DNA of 64,000 bases from Thunnus maccoyii. Lineage: Eukaryota > Chordata > Actinopteri > Scombriformes > Scombridae. The DNA lies in NCBI RefSeq assembly GCF_910596095.1, contig NC_056552.1, positions 13,249,111 to 13,313,110 of the forward strand, in the 5' to 3' direction. The translations under genes were made by a program, and so were the position numbers. The notes beneath the pieces are model-generated. The model was not told the origin of the DNA. It worked only from the letters and a program-made list of their open reading frames with translations, and did not search any database. Below, one piece after another: positions 1-12,900 of the stretch; the first letter of the stretch is position 1; the number at the start of each line of letters is the position of its first letter.

Positions 1-3000
1 CAGGTCGTGTACTGTATGGACCGGGCCTTAGCTCTGGCTTGTGCCTGCCACCGCTTCAAAATCCTCAAGGCGGAGTGTCTGGCTCTGCTGGGACGCTATC
101 CAGAAGCCCAGTCTGTAGCGAGGTAGGAACAGTCAAGCTTTTAATTAGGAGGAACTGGTATTTTGTTACAGCGATGCTTATTTTTTCTCCTCCTCTATTA
201 TTATTTTTATAGTACGAGCTTCTTGGACTCACATGAGGATTTTAAATATGAGCACATTCTGTTTTACTAAATCGATTCTTCACAGCAGATATTATACCCA
301 GTCTTTCTTTTCCAGTGATATCCTGCGAATGGATTCCACAAACGCAGATGCGCTATACGTTCGAGGCCTGTGTCTCTACTATGAGGACTGCATCGATAAA
401 GCTGTACAGTTCTTTATCCAGGCTCTGCGCATGGCACCTGACCATGAAAAGGCCCGGCTAGCCTGCAGGGTGGGTTTGTTGTTCTATGTGGTTGACCAAG
501 ACTTGAACTTATCTCACTCACTGAGCAAACAGAATTTGTATGGCAATTCTTATGTTATGAAATCTTTAATGTTACATGACTAGTTACAAAATGTAAAATA
601 ACCTAAATAGTGTGCCAAATCTTGCCATAGGTTGCATTTTCTGTTTTTTTTTCTGCATTCAAGTGTAAACAGCTATAGTTAAGAATATTAAAAATGGACT
701 GAATAATCCTTGGGTTCACACATTTGACATGGTGGATTAACACAGTAAATCCATGTTTGAAGACATTATGAGGACTTGTTCTCTATCTAAATCAGAATGC
801 CAAAGCCTTAAAAGCCAAGAAAGAGGAGGGCAACCTGGCATTTAAGAACTGCAACTTTGAAGCTGCCTACCAACTGTATACTGAGGCCCTGACGATAGAC
901 CCCAACAACATCAAGACCAACGCCAAACTCTACTGCAACAGAGCCACAGCAGGAGCAAAGGTAAAAGGCAACAAATTAACATGGTTAACATCATATAATG
1001 CTGTCTGATTGTTGCCTTTGAAAATACAAACCATGGTCAGTGCTGCTTTACCTCTTTGTCTACAATCAGCTCACTGTCATTTACTTTTTCCTCATTCATC
1101 ATCAACAGCTGAAGAAACTTGATCAAGCCATTGACGACTGCACCAGTGCAATCAAATTAGATGACACTTACATCAAGGCCTACTTAAGAAGAGCTCAGTG
1201 GTACGTTATACGTTGAGTACATTTCTACTCAGTTGTGTGTGTTATTGTTCAGCACTATGCAGTTTTTGAGTGACTTTGTGTCACCTGTAGTTACATGGAT
1301 ACAGAGCAGTATGAAGAGGCTGTGCGGGACTATGAAAAAGTGTACCAGACAGAAAAAACATCAGGTAAGCCGCTGTCTTAGTTGTGTCTTATTAACCCGT
1401 CTTAACTGGTATGCTAGCTGGTCTCAACGCATGCTTTTCGTTATATCACTGTAGACCACAAGCATCTGCTGAAGACAGCACAGCTGGAGCTGAAGAAGAG
1501 CAAGAGGAAAGATTACTACAAGGTGCTGGGGGTCGGCAAGAACGCCACCGAGGACGAGATCAAAAAAGCCTATCGCAAACGGGCCCTAATGCACCACCCA
1601 GGTAGCCCTCTCAGTCCTTACGTGCCGATTTTGATTATATTTGATGGCTACTTATGATGGGGTCTCATTTATAGAAAACTTACATTCTCACTGTCACATA
1701 GACCGCCACAGTGCAGCGACGCCAGAGGTGCAAAAGGAGGAGGAAAAGAAATTCAAGGAGGTGGGCGAGGCCTTCACCGTGCTCTCCGACCCAAAGAAGA
1801 AGATCAGATATGACAATGGACACGACCTGGCTGATGACGGCGGCTTTGATGGTGGAGGTAAATGGTTGTTTTTTTTAAATTTCTTTGGCTAGATTTGTGT
1901 TCAACTTGCAGGTCATTCATAGGATGAAAGAGAACGTATCTGTGCTACCATCAACTTATCAGTTTTTTCTCTAAGAGTTTTTAAAACCTCCCCAACATTT
2001 GGAGAAAAACCTGTTTTACAGCCGTCTTCACCAAATGTCACTCATGAAAGTCTGAATCGAGTCAGATGTACTGTTCTGTTTTGTCAGAATTATTTTGCAT
2101 ATGGCAGCCAATGTATTTTACATGAACTGTCATAAATCAAGTTTGCTTTGTGCAAATGTAACCAAATGTGGTTCCCATGCCAACTCTGACTATCCCTGCA
2201 AAATCTAGAGATCTGCTACCTCTAGGGGGTGGTACAAGTTCAAAAAGGTTATACTGTAACACATAACTGAATGCAACATTGTTTTTCTACAATTACTGTT
2301 ATGTAATCTGGGGCCATATCCAAGTCACCATGTGAAATTTGGTTTGGATTACTGCAGTGAGGAGGGTTTGTATCCAAATGACCAACGTTTTAGCAGATTT
2401 TCTCTCCAAACTTCATAAAATGATCACCAGTCTGTCCTTGAGAATTCAATCTTTTTGCAGCACATGTTGAAATGTGTGGGGGGAAAAAAGAGATTTTGCA
2501 TCATTGTAATCTGAGTTCACCAACCTTTTAGTTTTCAAAAATGTCAAAATTAGTTCTCCAGCAACAGATTCTTCACACCCTGGAAATAAACTGCTTTAAA
2601 CTGCTCACAGTACCGTACACAAGATATTTAATAACTGTTTAGTTATTCATTTATTTGGAATTTGATCTGTAAATTATACTTTTCAGATTTACAACTCAGC
2701 CGGTAGAAACCCATTTTAGCTTTTCCATTCTCACTTGTACTGCACTTTGTATTGATAGTGTTTTTGAGTATTAGACAATTGTGAAGTCTGCTTTGTTTTA
2801 AAAAAAAAAAACAGTTTTATGTTAGTGGCACTTGTGCTGCAAAATTTCCTGAATTTCATTATCACCCACTAATCCCACTGTATTTTCCTTTGCTTTCTCT
2901 CCAGATTTCGATGCAAACAACATCTTCAGGGCTTTCTTCGGTGGCCATGGTGGAGGTGGATTTTCTTTTGATTCCAGTGCAGGTAGGTTTAGACATCCTT

Positions 3001-3110
3001 TAAGTTTATTGAAGCATGAGAAAACTGAGAAAGCGCTATTAACTAACTTCTTTTTTTCTTTCATTTTTTAAGACTCTGGGCCTGGAAATTTCTTTTTCCA
3101 GTTTGGCTAA
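1..3110 (+). CDS. dnajc7: dnajc7, 3' part (TPR and J-domain co-chaperone)
   Basis: Partial gene; the 5' end lies outside the window. Coding exons: 1-122, 316-469, 796-960, 1109-1200, 1291-1364, 1455-1601, 1702-1857, 2905-2982, 3073-3110, giving 341 C-terminal residues (about 494 in the human protein). All junctions are GT-AG and the phases join. The first five exons encode tetratricopeptide repeats (for example [21 protein letters not shown]), which in this family bind Hsp70 and Hsp90 tails. Exons 1455-1857 encode the J domain, beginning [20 protein letters not shown], with an HPD motif that stimulates Hsp70 ATPase. The end is Gly/Phe rich ([12 protein letters not shown]) and finishes NFFFQFG-stop. 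DNAJC7 is a cytosolic co-chaperone that recycles clients between Hsp90 and Hsp70 and is linked to steroid-receptor complexes. Identity rests on near-complete similarity to the vertebrate protein as I know it. Confidence 0.96.
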
Positions 3111-4545
3111 AGTGAAGGAGGAGCATGTGGGAAAATGCAGCCCTGCAGTGGACAATATCAAGTTGGACCCACAGTCACCTCGCGAGGCTCATACTCCCGA
3201 GTGTCTTGCAGAATCCCCCTACTGTTCTTTTTCCATAGGTTTTTGATTATTGCATTCACTCCTAAATTTATTCCTTAAGTTGATGCTATCAAACATTGAG
3301 AAGGATAATTCAGAGGCTTTAGTTATGAATTAACATTGTAGAAGTTCTTTAAGAAATCTTTTTTTTTTTTTTTTTTTTTTTAAGAGGTTTTGATCAGCTG
3401 ATCAGAGCATGTCCCTATCGCCAAAATCAAAATGATACTGAATGAAATCTAATCTTGTGAAAACCGCCTCTACCTTCAGTAAGGTGATCAGTAGTAAGGA
3501 ATGCATTGGAAATGTGAGCATCATGGCTGATTAGTATTAGAAGACATAACATGGTCTACGTTTTTATGGTTCTCCTGGGACAACACGTCCCTTTAGTGCA
3601 AGAGGCAACGAACTGTGGAAGTTCAACGTTAAAACTGACCTCAGGACAGCCTAACAAGGACAACGCCGGTCTCTTGCGAGTGTGTGTCCAGGTTTTATTG
3701 GCTCACTTGCCAAATATAGAATCGACTTGCAGGGTTTTTTTGTTTCCTCTCCTTTTCTCCATGCTGCATTGTATATTTGACTCGAATGTAAAGCCCTATT
3801 GTGTCCATAAATTTTTTTTCTTTTTCAGTCCTCCTTTGGTCTATTTATATTTATTGTACTGTATATTCTAAACATATGCAGCCAGTGTTCATTGTCTTCC
3901 TCCTTTTTTATAAAAAAAAAAAAAATCATTTGTAAATGTTTTCCTCGCCATCCTCTTCGCTGTGCAAAACTTTTCTCTGAAACAGGCTAAAATCTGAATA
4001 CATGTACAGATGTCTCCTCTATTACGATTTGACAGTATGTCCACTTCCACTCAGCACCGACCACACATCTGTACTGCTGTCCTATTCAAATTCAAGTGGT
4101 GCCTTACCAAACTGAGTAGATTAATTAACCTTCTTACAACTTAAAAAGCTGCAGAGAAAGCCACTTCCTATTTGCAAAAGCAACAGTTAACATTTAAAGC
4201 ATGTTTTATTTGTGCTCTTTCATAGGAAACCCATTTCATGTCTGGCCAGTAAACACAACTCAATTTTTGAAGAGAATTCTTCATCCTGTCAAACATGAAA
4301 AACCTGAATTTTGTTTTCATGTCGTCACCAGTCACGCCTAGCTGTCATCCACTTATACTCGTCATGCACGTTATGTCAGTGCAGCCCTTCCCCTACTTGT
4401 TCCGCCTGTTTGAAAGGGCACTGCTAGTAGGCTGGAAACTTCTGTTGTTCTGTCATTGATCTGTGTATCATTTTTAAAACGTGTCACAGTATTAACAAGA
4501 CATGCATTTCTTATTGGGAAAATAAAGGCTCGTTTTACCATAATG
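3111..4545 (+). other. dnajc7: dnajc7 3' UTR
   Basis: Non-coding sequence after the dnajc7 stop codon. It contains a T homopolymer (about 3359-3381) and ends near a canonical AATAAA at 4521-4526. The exact cleavage site is inferred. ORFs here show no recognisable protein. Confidence 0.7.
4521..4526 (+). terminator. polyadenylation signal of dnajc7
   Basis: AATAAA hexamer about 1.4 kb downstream of the dnajc7 stop, followed by GT/T-rich sequence (tgtgtgtctttttttt) near 4543-4560, the usual downstream element. Confidence 0.65.
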
Positions 4546-4743
4546 TGTGTCTTTTTTTTGTTTTTGCTGACATTTGTTGGGGATAATGGGATAATTTGTC
4601 TTTCCATTTTCTGCTAGTTATCATTACGCCTCAGTAATATATGTCATGCACATCAGCACTTTATGCCTAAATTACACTGGTTAGATGCCAACTGCATCTT
4701 GTTAAGTACTTGTACTTATTCAATGACAAAGTTGAACCAAATT

Positions 4744-4790
4744 TAATCTAATCTAATCTAATCTAATCTAGGCTAATGTAATCTAATCTA
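4744..4790 (+). repeat. (TAATC)n pentanucleotide repeat
   Basis: About five perfect TAATC units followed by degenerate ones, in the dnajc7-acly intergenic spacer. The rest of 4560-5500 is AT-rich with no gene that I can support. Confidence 0.85.
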
Positions 4791-5529
4791 TAGATTCTTC
4801 CCTGGTTTCATTTAGTGAACTGAAGTGAAGCCTCTAAAATAAAAAATAAGCAACATAGGCAGGATTAAGAAGTGGTTTTGTCTATTTTTTTAACAAGTGG
4901 TCATTTTAATGGTTTTATATTTCAAGAAATTTATTGTTGGCAGCTTCTAATATTTTTTTAACTTTTTGTCATCACTTTATTTATAGAGATCACTTACATC
5001 GTGTGATATTAATACAATACAAAATAATTAGGCATCATAATGAAATGAAGACGACATAAAGGACATTACTTCACTTTCAGTTTGTGGATACAGTCCACAT
5101 GGTAAAAGGACACTGGGTGAAAGTAATAATAATAAATAAATAGATAACTGTAAATAACTTAACGGAAAAGGTAGGCAATCAAATCTTTAAAAAAAATTCT
5201 TGGAGCAAATTATCTGTATGTGCACATTTCTTATTGTTTATAAGTTTGTTAGACCCAAAACATTTTCTAAATCCAATCATGAAAAGTTCAAATGATGGGC
5301 CAGACTTAGAGAACTTGAATTTGTTTGAATTTTGAGTCTTTTTTTCCTAGTAAAACTAATGAACTGACAGTCCGTGTAACTTTCTGTCTTTTGTTTTCAT
5401 AATGTAGTATTACATCCTTGGTTTCCATCCTAGATGAATGGTTGGTTTGAGAGTCGAAAAACATTTAATTATTATAATTGTTATTACTATTATAAGGCCG
5501 TGGGTGCGTATATATGCTGTGGGTGTCAC

Positions 5530-5561
5530 TGACGTCACCACGTGGCCATGTTTAGACCAAT
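5530..5561 (+). promoter_or_regulatory. acly: acly promoter motif cluster (CRE, E-box, CCAAT)
   Basis: Three intact motifs lie within 32 bp: palindromic CRE TGACGTCA (5530-5537), E-box CACGTG (5539-5544) and a CCAAT box in ACCAATCAGCG (5557-5561). They sit about 200 bp upstream of a strong donor (AAG/GTAACC at 5759) that can end a non-coding first exon of acly. Mammalian acly is known to respond to SREBP/NF-Y and carbohydrate signalling through E-box factors, so the cluster fits. Binding is inferred. Confidence 0.6.
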
Positions 5562-5599
5562 CAGCGACACGTACGGACGTTGTAATCGGTGGGCAGATT

Positions 5600-5758
5600 T
5601 ATGGTGCGACGAGACTGGAGCGTGAGGTGGCAACTGGCTGGAGCAGACTCCGGCTGAAGAAGAAGAAGAAGAAGAGGTAGCGGCTGCTTATCCGTGACAT
5701 TTCTTTGACCAGGACACAACTCCTGTACACCCTCAAAGGTGCTGCTTTCATTGACAAG
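5600..5758 (+). other. acly: probable non-coding first exon of acly
   Basis: GC-richer stretch just downstream of the CRE/E-box/CCAAT cluster, containing a (GAA)n purine run at 5656-5675 and ending at a good donor, AAG/GTAACC (5759-5760). Vertebrate acly has an untranslated exon 1. The first coding exon here begins at a 3' splice site just upstream of its ATG, so an upstream exon is needed. The transcription start is not resolved, so the start given is approximate; an alternative donor lies at 5676. Confidence 0.5.
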
Positions 5759-6371
5759 GTAACCACTTTCCGCGGAATAATTCTTAATACCACGTTTTTC
5801 AGCTTCTCAGATTACCAGTTGTTAGCTAGCGGCTGCCTGCAGCAGTTAGCCAGCCAGTCAATCAGCACTTGGTGCGAGATGCGATTTGGTTTGTCTGCTA
5901 AAACCGCAGTCACTGTCATGCCGGCAGAGACAGACATCTTCTAACTGTTTCCTACATTTGTCATATGGGCGGGTATTCATTGAAATATAACTACACGCCC
6001 CATAACTGAAGTAACTGCTCCGAGAAGACAGCAGAGCTCATATTAATCATATACTCAGGCTTAACCTTACATCAGCCGCCATGGCAAGCTTATTATTTCC
6101 CCTCCATGTCTCACTCTGGAGGTTTTGCTACTACTACATCTGCCCAGTGTTCCTCCTCTCTAGGAAGTTGTTCTTTGTGTACCTATGATTTTATTAGCTA
6201 AAGTTATTGAACTTGCCTGGCTGGCTGCAGTGTGTGAGGTGGGTGTGGTAGCTGGTACTGGAGCCCCATTCACTTGTGTTGGCACATGATGTAACTCGGT
6301 GGTTTGCACTGGAGAAATGATGCTATAGCACTGCTGAGTTCATCAAGCAATAGCTGTGTCTGAGGGAGTAT

Positions 6372-6389
6372 CCCCCCCCCCCCCCCCCC
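6372..6389 (+). repeat. C18 homopolymer
   Basis: Eighteen consecutive C residues in acly intron 1. The opposite strand is G18 and could form a G-quadruplex. Confidence 0.9.
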
Positions 6390-6619
6390 TTACTGTCCCC
6401 CATGTGATGCTACTCCCTCTAAATCCTAACCATAACCATCTCAGGAGCCTCTAGTGACACATATTTTACGGTTAGATAGCTTCAAACAATGGACTGGACC
6501 CGTGGATTATGGCAGGCTAAACACTCGGACATCTGCCCCTGAAAGCATGACAGGATAGCCTGCTAAGCTAAATCCCGACCAGACTTACAGGTTAGACATC
6601 AGATATCTTGCAGGCTGAC

Positions 6620-7258
6620 TTAAAGGATTGGTTTGCAATTGTTTGAAGTGTTTCTTAAAACAATAATCAGGCACCGGAATCAACACTGATAGGTTTTCGT
6701 CGTTGTAATCATTCCTGCTGTTCATACTGGCTATGAAAAGATCCCCTTCACATGTGCTTTCAATTCAATGTAAGTGATGGAGGCCAAAAGCCACAGTGTG
6801 CTCACACTGTCACTTTGTGAAAAGATGCATTTAAAATTTTATTGGAAGCTTATATGAGGCTTCAGCAGTCATATCAAGTGGATATCCACATTTATAGTCT
6901 TTTTAGTAAAAAAAAAAATCCCTCTTCATGGACAGTGTTTTACTTTTGAGCTGAGGTGGAAGTATAGTGACAAAAAGAGGGACTTTGGCACTAAAAAGAC
7001 TGTAACGTTGAAAGATATGGACTTGATTTGACTCATTTGGATGGCTGAAGCTTCATATTAACTTCAGATAAACTTTTAAATACATTTTTGAACAGTAGGA
7101 GGACTGTGGATTTTGGCCTATGTCACTTACATTGTAAGTGTATTATGAAGGGATTTTCTAATGGCTAGTATGAACAGGGGGGATGATTCTGGTGAGAAAA
7201 ACCTGTTTCAGTGTTCCTTTGGGAACCTGTCTGAAAAATTGTAAACTTGTCCTTTTTA
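6620..7258. mobile_element. foldback MITE with long terminal inverted repeats
   Basis: The left arm (about 6622-6805) and right arm (about 7110-7256) are inverted copies. For example, left CTGTTCATACTGGCTATGAA pairs with right TAATGGCTAGTATGAACAG, and left CAATGTAAGTGATGGAGGCC pairs with right GGCCTATGTCACTTACATTG. The arms are roughly 150 bp with mismatches and the middle is AT-rich without coding capacity. It lies in acly intron 1. The family is familiar in fish genomes; the superfamily is not assigned. Confidence 0.7.
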
Positions 7259-9974
7259 ATGTATAGAAGTGCTGTGCAGGAGCTACTACTGCATCATGAA
7301 GCCACCGCTTGAATTGCAGCAGTTGACATTAAACCTCTATTAAATGTTATCAGTAGACAGAGGAGATAAGATGCATGTTATCAAGGCTCACTGCTTATCA
7401 TAAATTAGAGCTGTAAACTTAAGACAGTAGGACAATGAAAACATGACCGATAAATGCATGGGTGTGTGTTTAAGTCAGCACTGACAGTAATGGGTCTGGC
7501 TTAGCAGGTCTGACAACATATTATTGTATTTGAAATAGGAATGTCAAGGTGGTGTGTAGGTTCATCTCATCCAACACATCATTCTCATGATAAACATATT
7601 GTTGTGAGATTACTAAACATATTAGATATGCTAGCCTTTTGGTTTTAAGTAGTAAGTCTTTGTTTTCAGATGGAGATAAATTATAACGGTTTCTTGTCTT
7701 CTGTCTGGCTCATACCTTGTTTTTATCACTGGTAAAACTAAGTTGTTAAAATGTGAGTGAGGTTTGGTAGTAATGTATCAAGACCAATGTAGTAACTTTT
7801 ATTTTGCATCAAGGGCTGCAATTAACCACTATTTTTATTTATTAAAATCATTACAAGTATAATTTTCCAGAGGCCAAGGTGACGTCTTCACACCTAAACC
7901 CAAAGATATTTAATCAGCACTGATATAAAACAGAAAAGTAGCAAATACTCACAGTTCCACACTTGGAGCCAGAAAATATTTGGCAATTTTGTTTGAAGAA
8001 TAACTCATAATTATTAATGATCAATCATTTGAACTATTAAAACATTGATTTTAGCTCTTTCTGCGTCTTTACTCTGAGTACAAACATGTGATCTTGTCTT
8101 TTCCTTCTTCTGCTGCATCCTGTTAGACAAAGGCTGGTTTGTTAATTGAAGGGAGTGGACTTGAGACTTGAGTTAACTGTGTACACATTATTTTGTAACT
8201 TAAGGTGGGCCTTTATGACTGCCTTAATGTTTGAGTATTATTGTACCTCCCATTTTAAACTTTAAAACTGTTAAAGCCACACCTATCAAAGTATTTTATG
8301 ACAGTTTGACTCACTGAGATGAGGACTGTTGAGGGCGGCTTTGTTAATCTTTTTAAAATCATGAGCTCATGGCATGGGATGATATGAAAATTTCATGTCA
8401 TGATTGTCCTGGCCAAAATAATTGCGATGAACGATAGTAACCTGATAATCATCAAAATATGCTTAAAACTTTTTACCTTACATTTTGTTAAGTAGGAAAT
8501 ATTTTTATTGCATGATTGGACACGTCTTTTTTTGTGAACATGCTTTATAGAGAAAAACAAACAAGAACAGATTCAGACTCTTGCCAATACCCAGAAGAGG
8601 TAATTATAATGAGAGAAAGAAATCCACTAGACAGCATTTTCAAGTCACTTGTGAGGATATTCACACTGATGTGAGGATATTCACAATTATCCTGGTAATG
8701 GAAATTCATCTCAATTAAATTATCTTGAGTGTTTTTATCTCCATATAAGATCAAGTCTGGGAGATCTGTTGCATCACACTGAGCACTCTCAATTTCCTGA
8801 ACTGTAATAAATGACAAGTGTGTGTGTTTTGTTGTTGTGGTCTCAATTCTGAGAAAACAAAATCGTGATTCTTATTTTGACCAGAATCATGCAGCTATAC
8901 ACCAATCTACAGCTCAGCTAGCACACATGACTGTCACAGTAGTCCAATTGGTAGGACTGCAGACGTACAAAAGGATTTGTTTTCCGTGTGCAACTCTGGT
9001 TTCAAGGTTTGGAACAAGGAGTGATTGAACTGTCAGAGAACATTAAAAGTCAGCGGTGTTACTGTTTAATCTGCATTTTTCAGTGGCTAGCTTTTTTTTT
9101 TTAGCTTATACTGAGAAATGATTATTTTTAGATGAATGAAGGCTTTTATGCACATCACCAACAAAATAAGCAGAAAGGCACCATGACGAAAGGATACTTG
9201 TTTATGCTTTTGTAAACATAAGATAATTTTGAGCATTTCCCAACTGTGAAACCCTCCATTGCAATCATCCAGAGATATTGACAGGAACTGTCTGTAGGTC
9301 TGTTTGGATACCCTGCAGGCTCATAAGTACTAAATGAGAAAGTAGTGTGGAATCACCCTTCACAAAAACAAATATGATTTATATTTTTACAGTTGTCTTC
9401 ATGGCCAGTTGAGTGTGTTGGCTAAATATGTGGTCATGCAGCCTATCTTGAATTTAATTTTTTTATTTGGCACTGTAGAAATATCACACATAGATAAGTG
9501 TCTCTGGTAAGGCATCAGAAAGCTTTAGTGGACACTTAGCTTGAATTCAAGAAAACTTGATGCCTGTTAGAGTTTGGCTAGTCAGTCTGACTTTGTAAAA
9601 CATCACTCTGTGTCTCTATTAAATTATAGCACATTTAATCAGTCACTTGTGCCCAGTGTCCCATACAGCATGTGCACAAAACCTGGATTTATTTTCCAAG
9701 GTTTCAATTTTTTTGACAGGCATGCAGTGTCCTGATAACATCATGAAATGATATAACAGAGTACATAGATTCACATCAACACTACATGCATACATTTCCA
9801 TCAGGACTTGATAGTAACCTAGTCCCAATCTTGGTTTAAAAATCAGAATTGATGTGGCTCATAGTTTCTAGTTGCTCAAAATGCATCTATGATTAGTTTT
9901 TTGTTTGTTATATCCATCTGATGATGTTGTGATTCTGTGAAATTCCCAAAGGTCCTGTGCTGTCCAGCGCTGCC

Positions 9975-12900
9975 ATGTCGGCGAAAGCCATCTCAGAGCA
10001 GACAGGAAAAGAGTTCTTGTCGAAATACATCTGCACCTCAGCGGCCGTGCAGAACCGCTTCCGCTATGCCAGTGTTACCGCTGAGACTGACTGGGACCGC
10101 CTCACACAGGACCATCCATGGCTGCTAACGGAGGTAAGGCAGCTGCTAAAGACCTGATACAACCTCACAAGCCTGACTTGGTTAATGTGTTTCCTCAACT
10201 GGCAAAGGATGATTGAAATCATGAGGGTAATTACATATGACACTGAAACTCTCTGTACATGATGCAGGACATTAGGTTGTAACAACAGTTATCTGTGTGT
10301 GTAGACATTATTGTGATTGTTGATTGTTGTTGATTTTATGTATACTTGAGAGAATCATTATAGAAATTTAAAGCAAAGTGAAAAGAAAAGTATTAAACTG
10401 GTAATGTTGAGGTAGTATTTCCCTACTTTCCCTACGTCCCCTATCACACAAGTGATCACATTAGTGTAACTGGATCATATAACAAGATGATTATGGTAGG
10501 ACATTGGGAAACTGGTGCTTTCTATTATATCATTAATTGTTTAAGTCTCACAGGCAGTTTGATAATTTGAACTAAACCAGGGTGAATGTTTAATTTTCCC
10601 TTCAATTTTTAATCTTTTTCCTTCTTTAGCGGCTGGTGGTTAAGCCAGATCAGCTGATCAAACGGCGCGGGAAACTCGGGCTGGTGGGCATCAACCTGGA
10701 CCTGCAGGGTGTCAAAGAGTGGCTCAAAGCCCGCCTCATGAGAGAGACCACTGTGAGTTGATGGCAACCTTTCTGTTTGTCTGTGTGGGTGTTTGGACCA
10801 AAAATTTATGCTCAAGGGAGTCCAGCTGGAGTAAACATCCAAGAGTTTGATGGAAAGTTCTCATGCTAGTAATCATTGTATCTTTTGTTGTGACAGTTGT
10901 GAGAGAAAACAGAGGAAATTCAATATGCCCATTACAAAAATAATCTACCAGGAATATTTGATTGGCCAACACAGCGTGCTGGGGGATGACGCTGCTTTGC
11001 AGTTTGGTACAATATGCCAGGTTCAACTGTTTTTGCTGGACGACCCTGCGTTTTTTTTTCCTTTCCTGTGCTGTTGTTGTTTGGCCCCCACTGTGTCAAT
11101 GGAATGATCCCATTCAAACCAATGCACTGGATTTGTTGGCTGGATCGGCCACAGACCAGCCCTGTAACCACGGTTCTCAGTGTGTGAGTGACTGAGTGAT
11201 GAAGTTACACCATTAGTCGGCTAGCCGAGTGTTGGAGTGTCCCCATTGGCCGTTGTGCTTTCAAAATGAATTGGCGCAAGATGATGGAGGTGGAGGACAG
11301 CAGCGCGACTGTGTTTCCTCCTCTGACGCTCTCAGCTCCGATGTTAGATACAGCAAAGTCGGCTAAACTCCTGTTAAAACAGATGCATACCAGCGTCTCT
11401 GCCGTCTCCTCCTCTACCGTCCAGTATGATCGACTCTCCAGCTGGCAGTGCTCTCAGCAGTCAGCAGGATAGATGCTTCGCAGTGCGTTTGGATTTTATA
11501 ACTGACCTAAATACTATTTCTTTGATGTTTTCACATCATAAACAATAAACAAAAGCATTAAAACACGTCTTGCAGGTAAAACATGAGACTCATGTACACA
11601 CGCGGTCCAGCTGTATACAAGGTTTTGACCTAGTCTTGTTCTTATGTTGGTCTGGAGTTGGCCATACTGGTCACTTAGCTGTCTTGTCACCCAGACAAAA
11701 CCCTGCCAGTCTTTTCCAAATGACTAGTCTGTGTTCTTCATTCAAAATAAGATGAATTAATTTACTCAGCATCTGTTTTAGATAAATACTCACTCTGCCA
11801 GTGGACCATAACTTTTTTTTTTTTGGTGTTAATTTGTTCCGCATACCTTTTTGGATCTTCTCTGGGCTTTTGATCATATTCTTTATTTGTTTCTCATCTT
11901 TTTGAAATGAAATACAACTTTATTATCTTGTATGATGGAAATTTAGGACATAACAGCAGACGTAGCATTATACACACCAGTATAGTTAATGTAATAAAAT
12001 AAAAGCACGCTTCTTATCTATTTCTATAGTTTTTAGCACACTAACTTTGCTCCTTAGTGTGATTGTCTGAGTAATTATGTCATAAATGAGGATTACAAAG
12101 CAGTCTGACCCGAGTAGTACATCACATTGAATTTACCACCTCGTATGAAGAGTATAAGCCACAGTGCCTTGTCCATTAGTCCCAACATATGGACCTTTTT
12201 ATGTGTACCAGCATGTTGCGTCCTGAGCCAGAGGGCACGGGTTTATGTTTAGATCTGCCAGGTCAGAGGTTATGTAATGCTAGTGGAGGAGGGTGGTCTA
12301 TTCTGGTATATCATACATACACACATGCTGCACTTTACATAGGCGATCGTCATACTTCCAGTACATAAGAAGGGGAATACATGAATGTATTTTCAGATGT
12401 CCATGTGCTTTCCTCTTAATAAAAAAGCTGAAATGTGCAACTGTATCTATAAATAACAAGCAATTGTAAATTGAGCCTGAGAGCAGCATTAATGTTCAGT
12501 CTCCACTTCTGCCGACACCGTTCTTTACACCACCAAAGTTTCCTCTAGGAGAATGTGTTACATGTTTTCTACTTTGGAGCAAAAGTCATTTTCTGTAGAG
12601 CTTTTCACTTCCATACACAGTAGTTTTACTGTCAAGACCATAACTAGGTTAAACTAATATGCAAAGTTTGTGACATACAGTATTTGTTTTCAATAGGTGG
12701 GAAAGGCAAAGGGTGTGCTGAAGAACTTCCTCATTGAGCCGTTTGTTCCACACACACAGGTAATGTATGCCAGCTTTTTTTTATGTTTTTCGTCAGTCCA
12801 CATCCTGTTTGTTATGTTTGAAAGCCAAATTAAGCAATTTTGTGTAACCTTTAATCATATTAACAGTGTTTATAGGCCTGCGCTAACCAAGGAAACAAAT

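Larger units (their letters stand above)
5759..9950 (+). other. acly: acly intron 1
   Basis: Intron of about 4.2 kb between the presumed untranslated exon and the first coding exon. It holds the C18 tract and a foldback MITE. Further stretches (for example 8340-8460) look like decayed DNA-transposon remnants. No supported gene on either strand. Confidence 0.5.

Noticed and set aside
4371..4607. ORFs within dnajc7 3' UTR and near its poly(A) signal
   Set aside because: Short, low complexity, no homology recognised, and inside a well-defined UTR.
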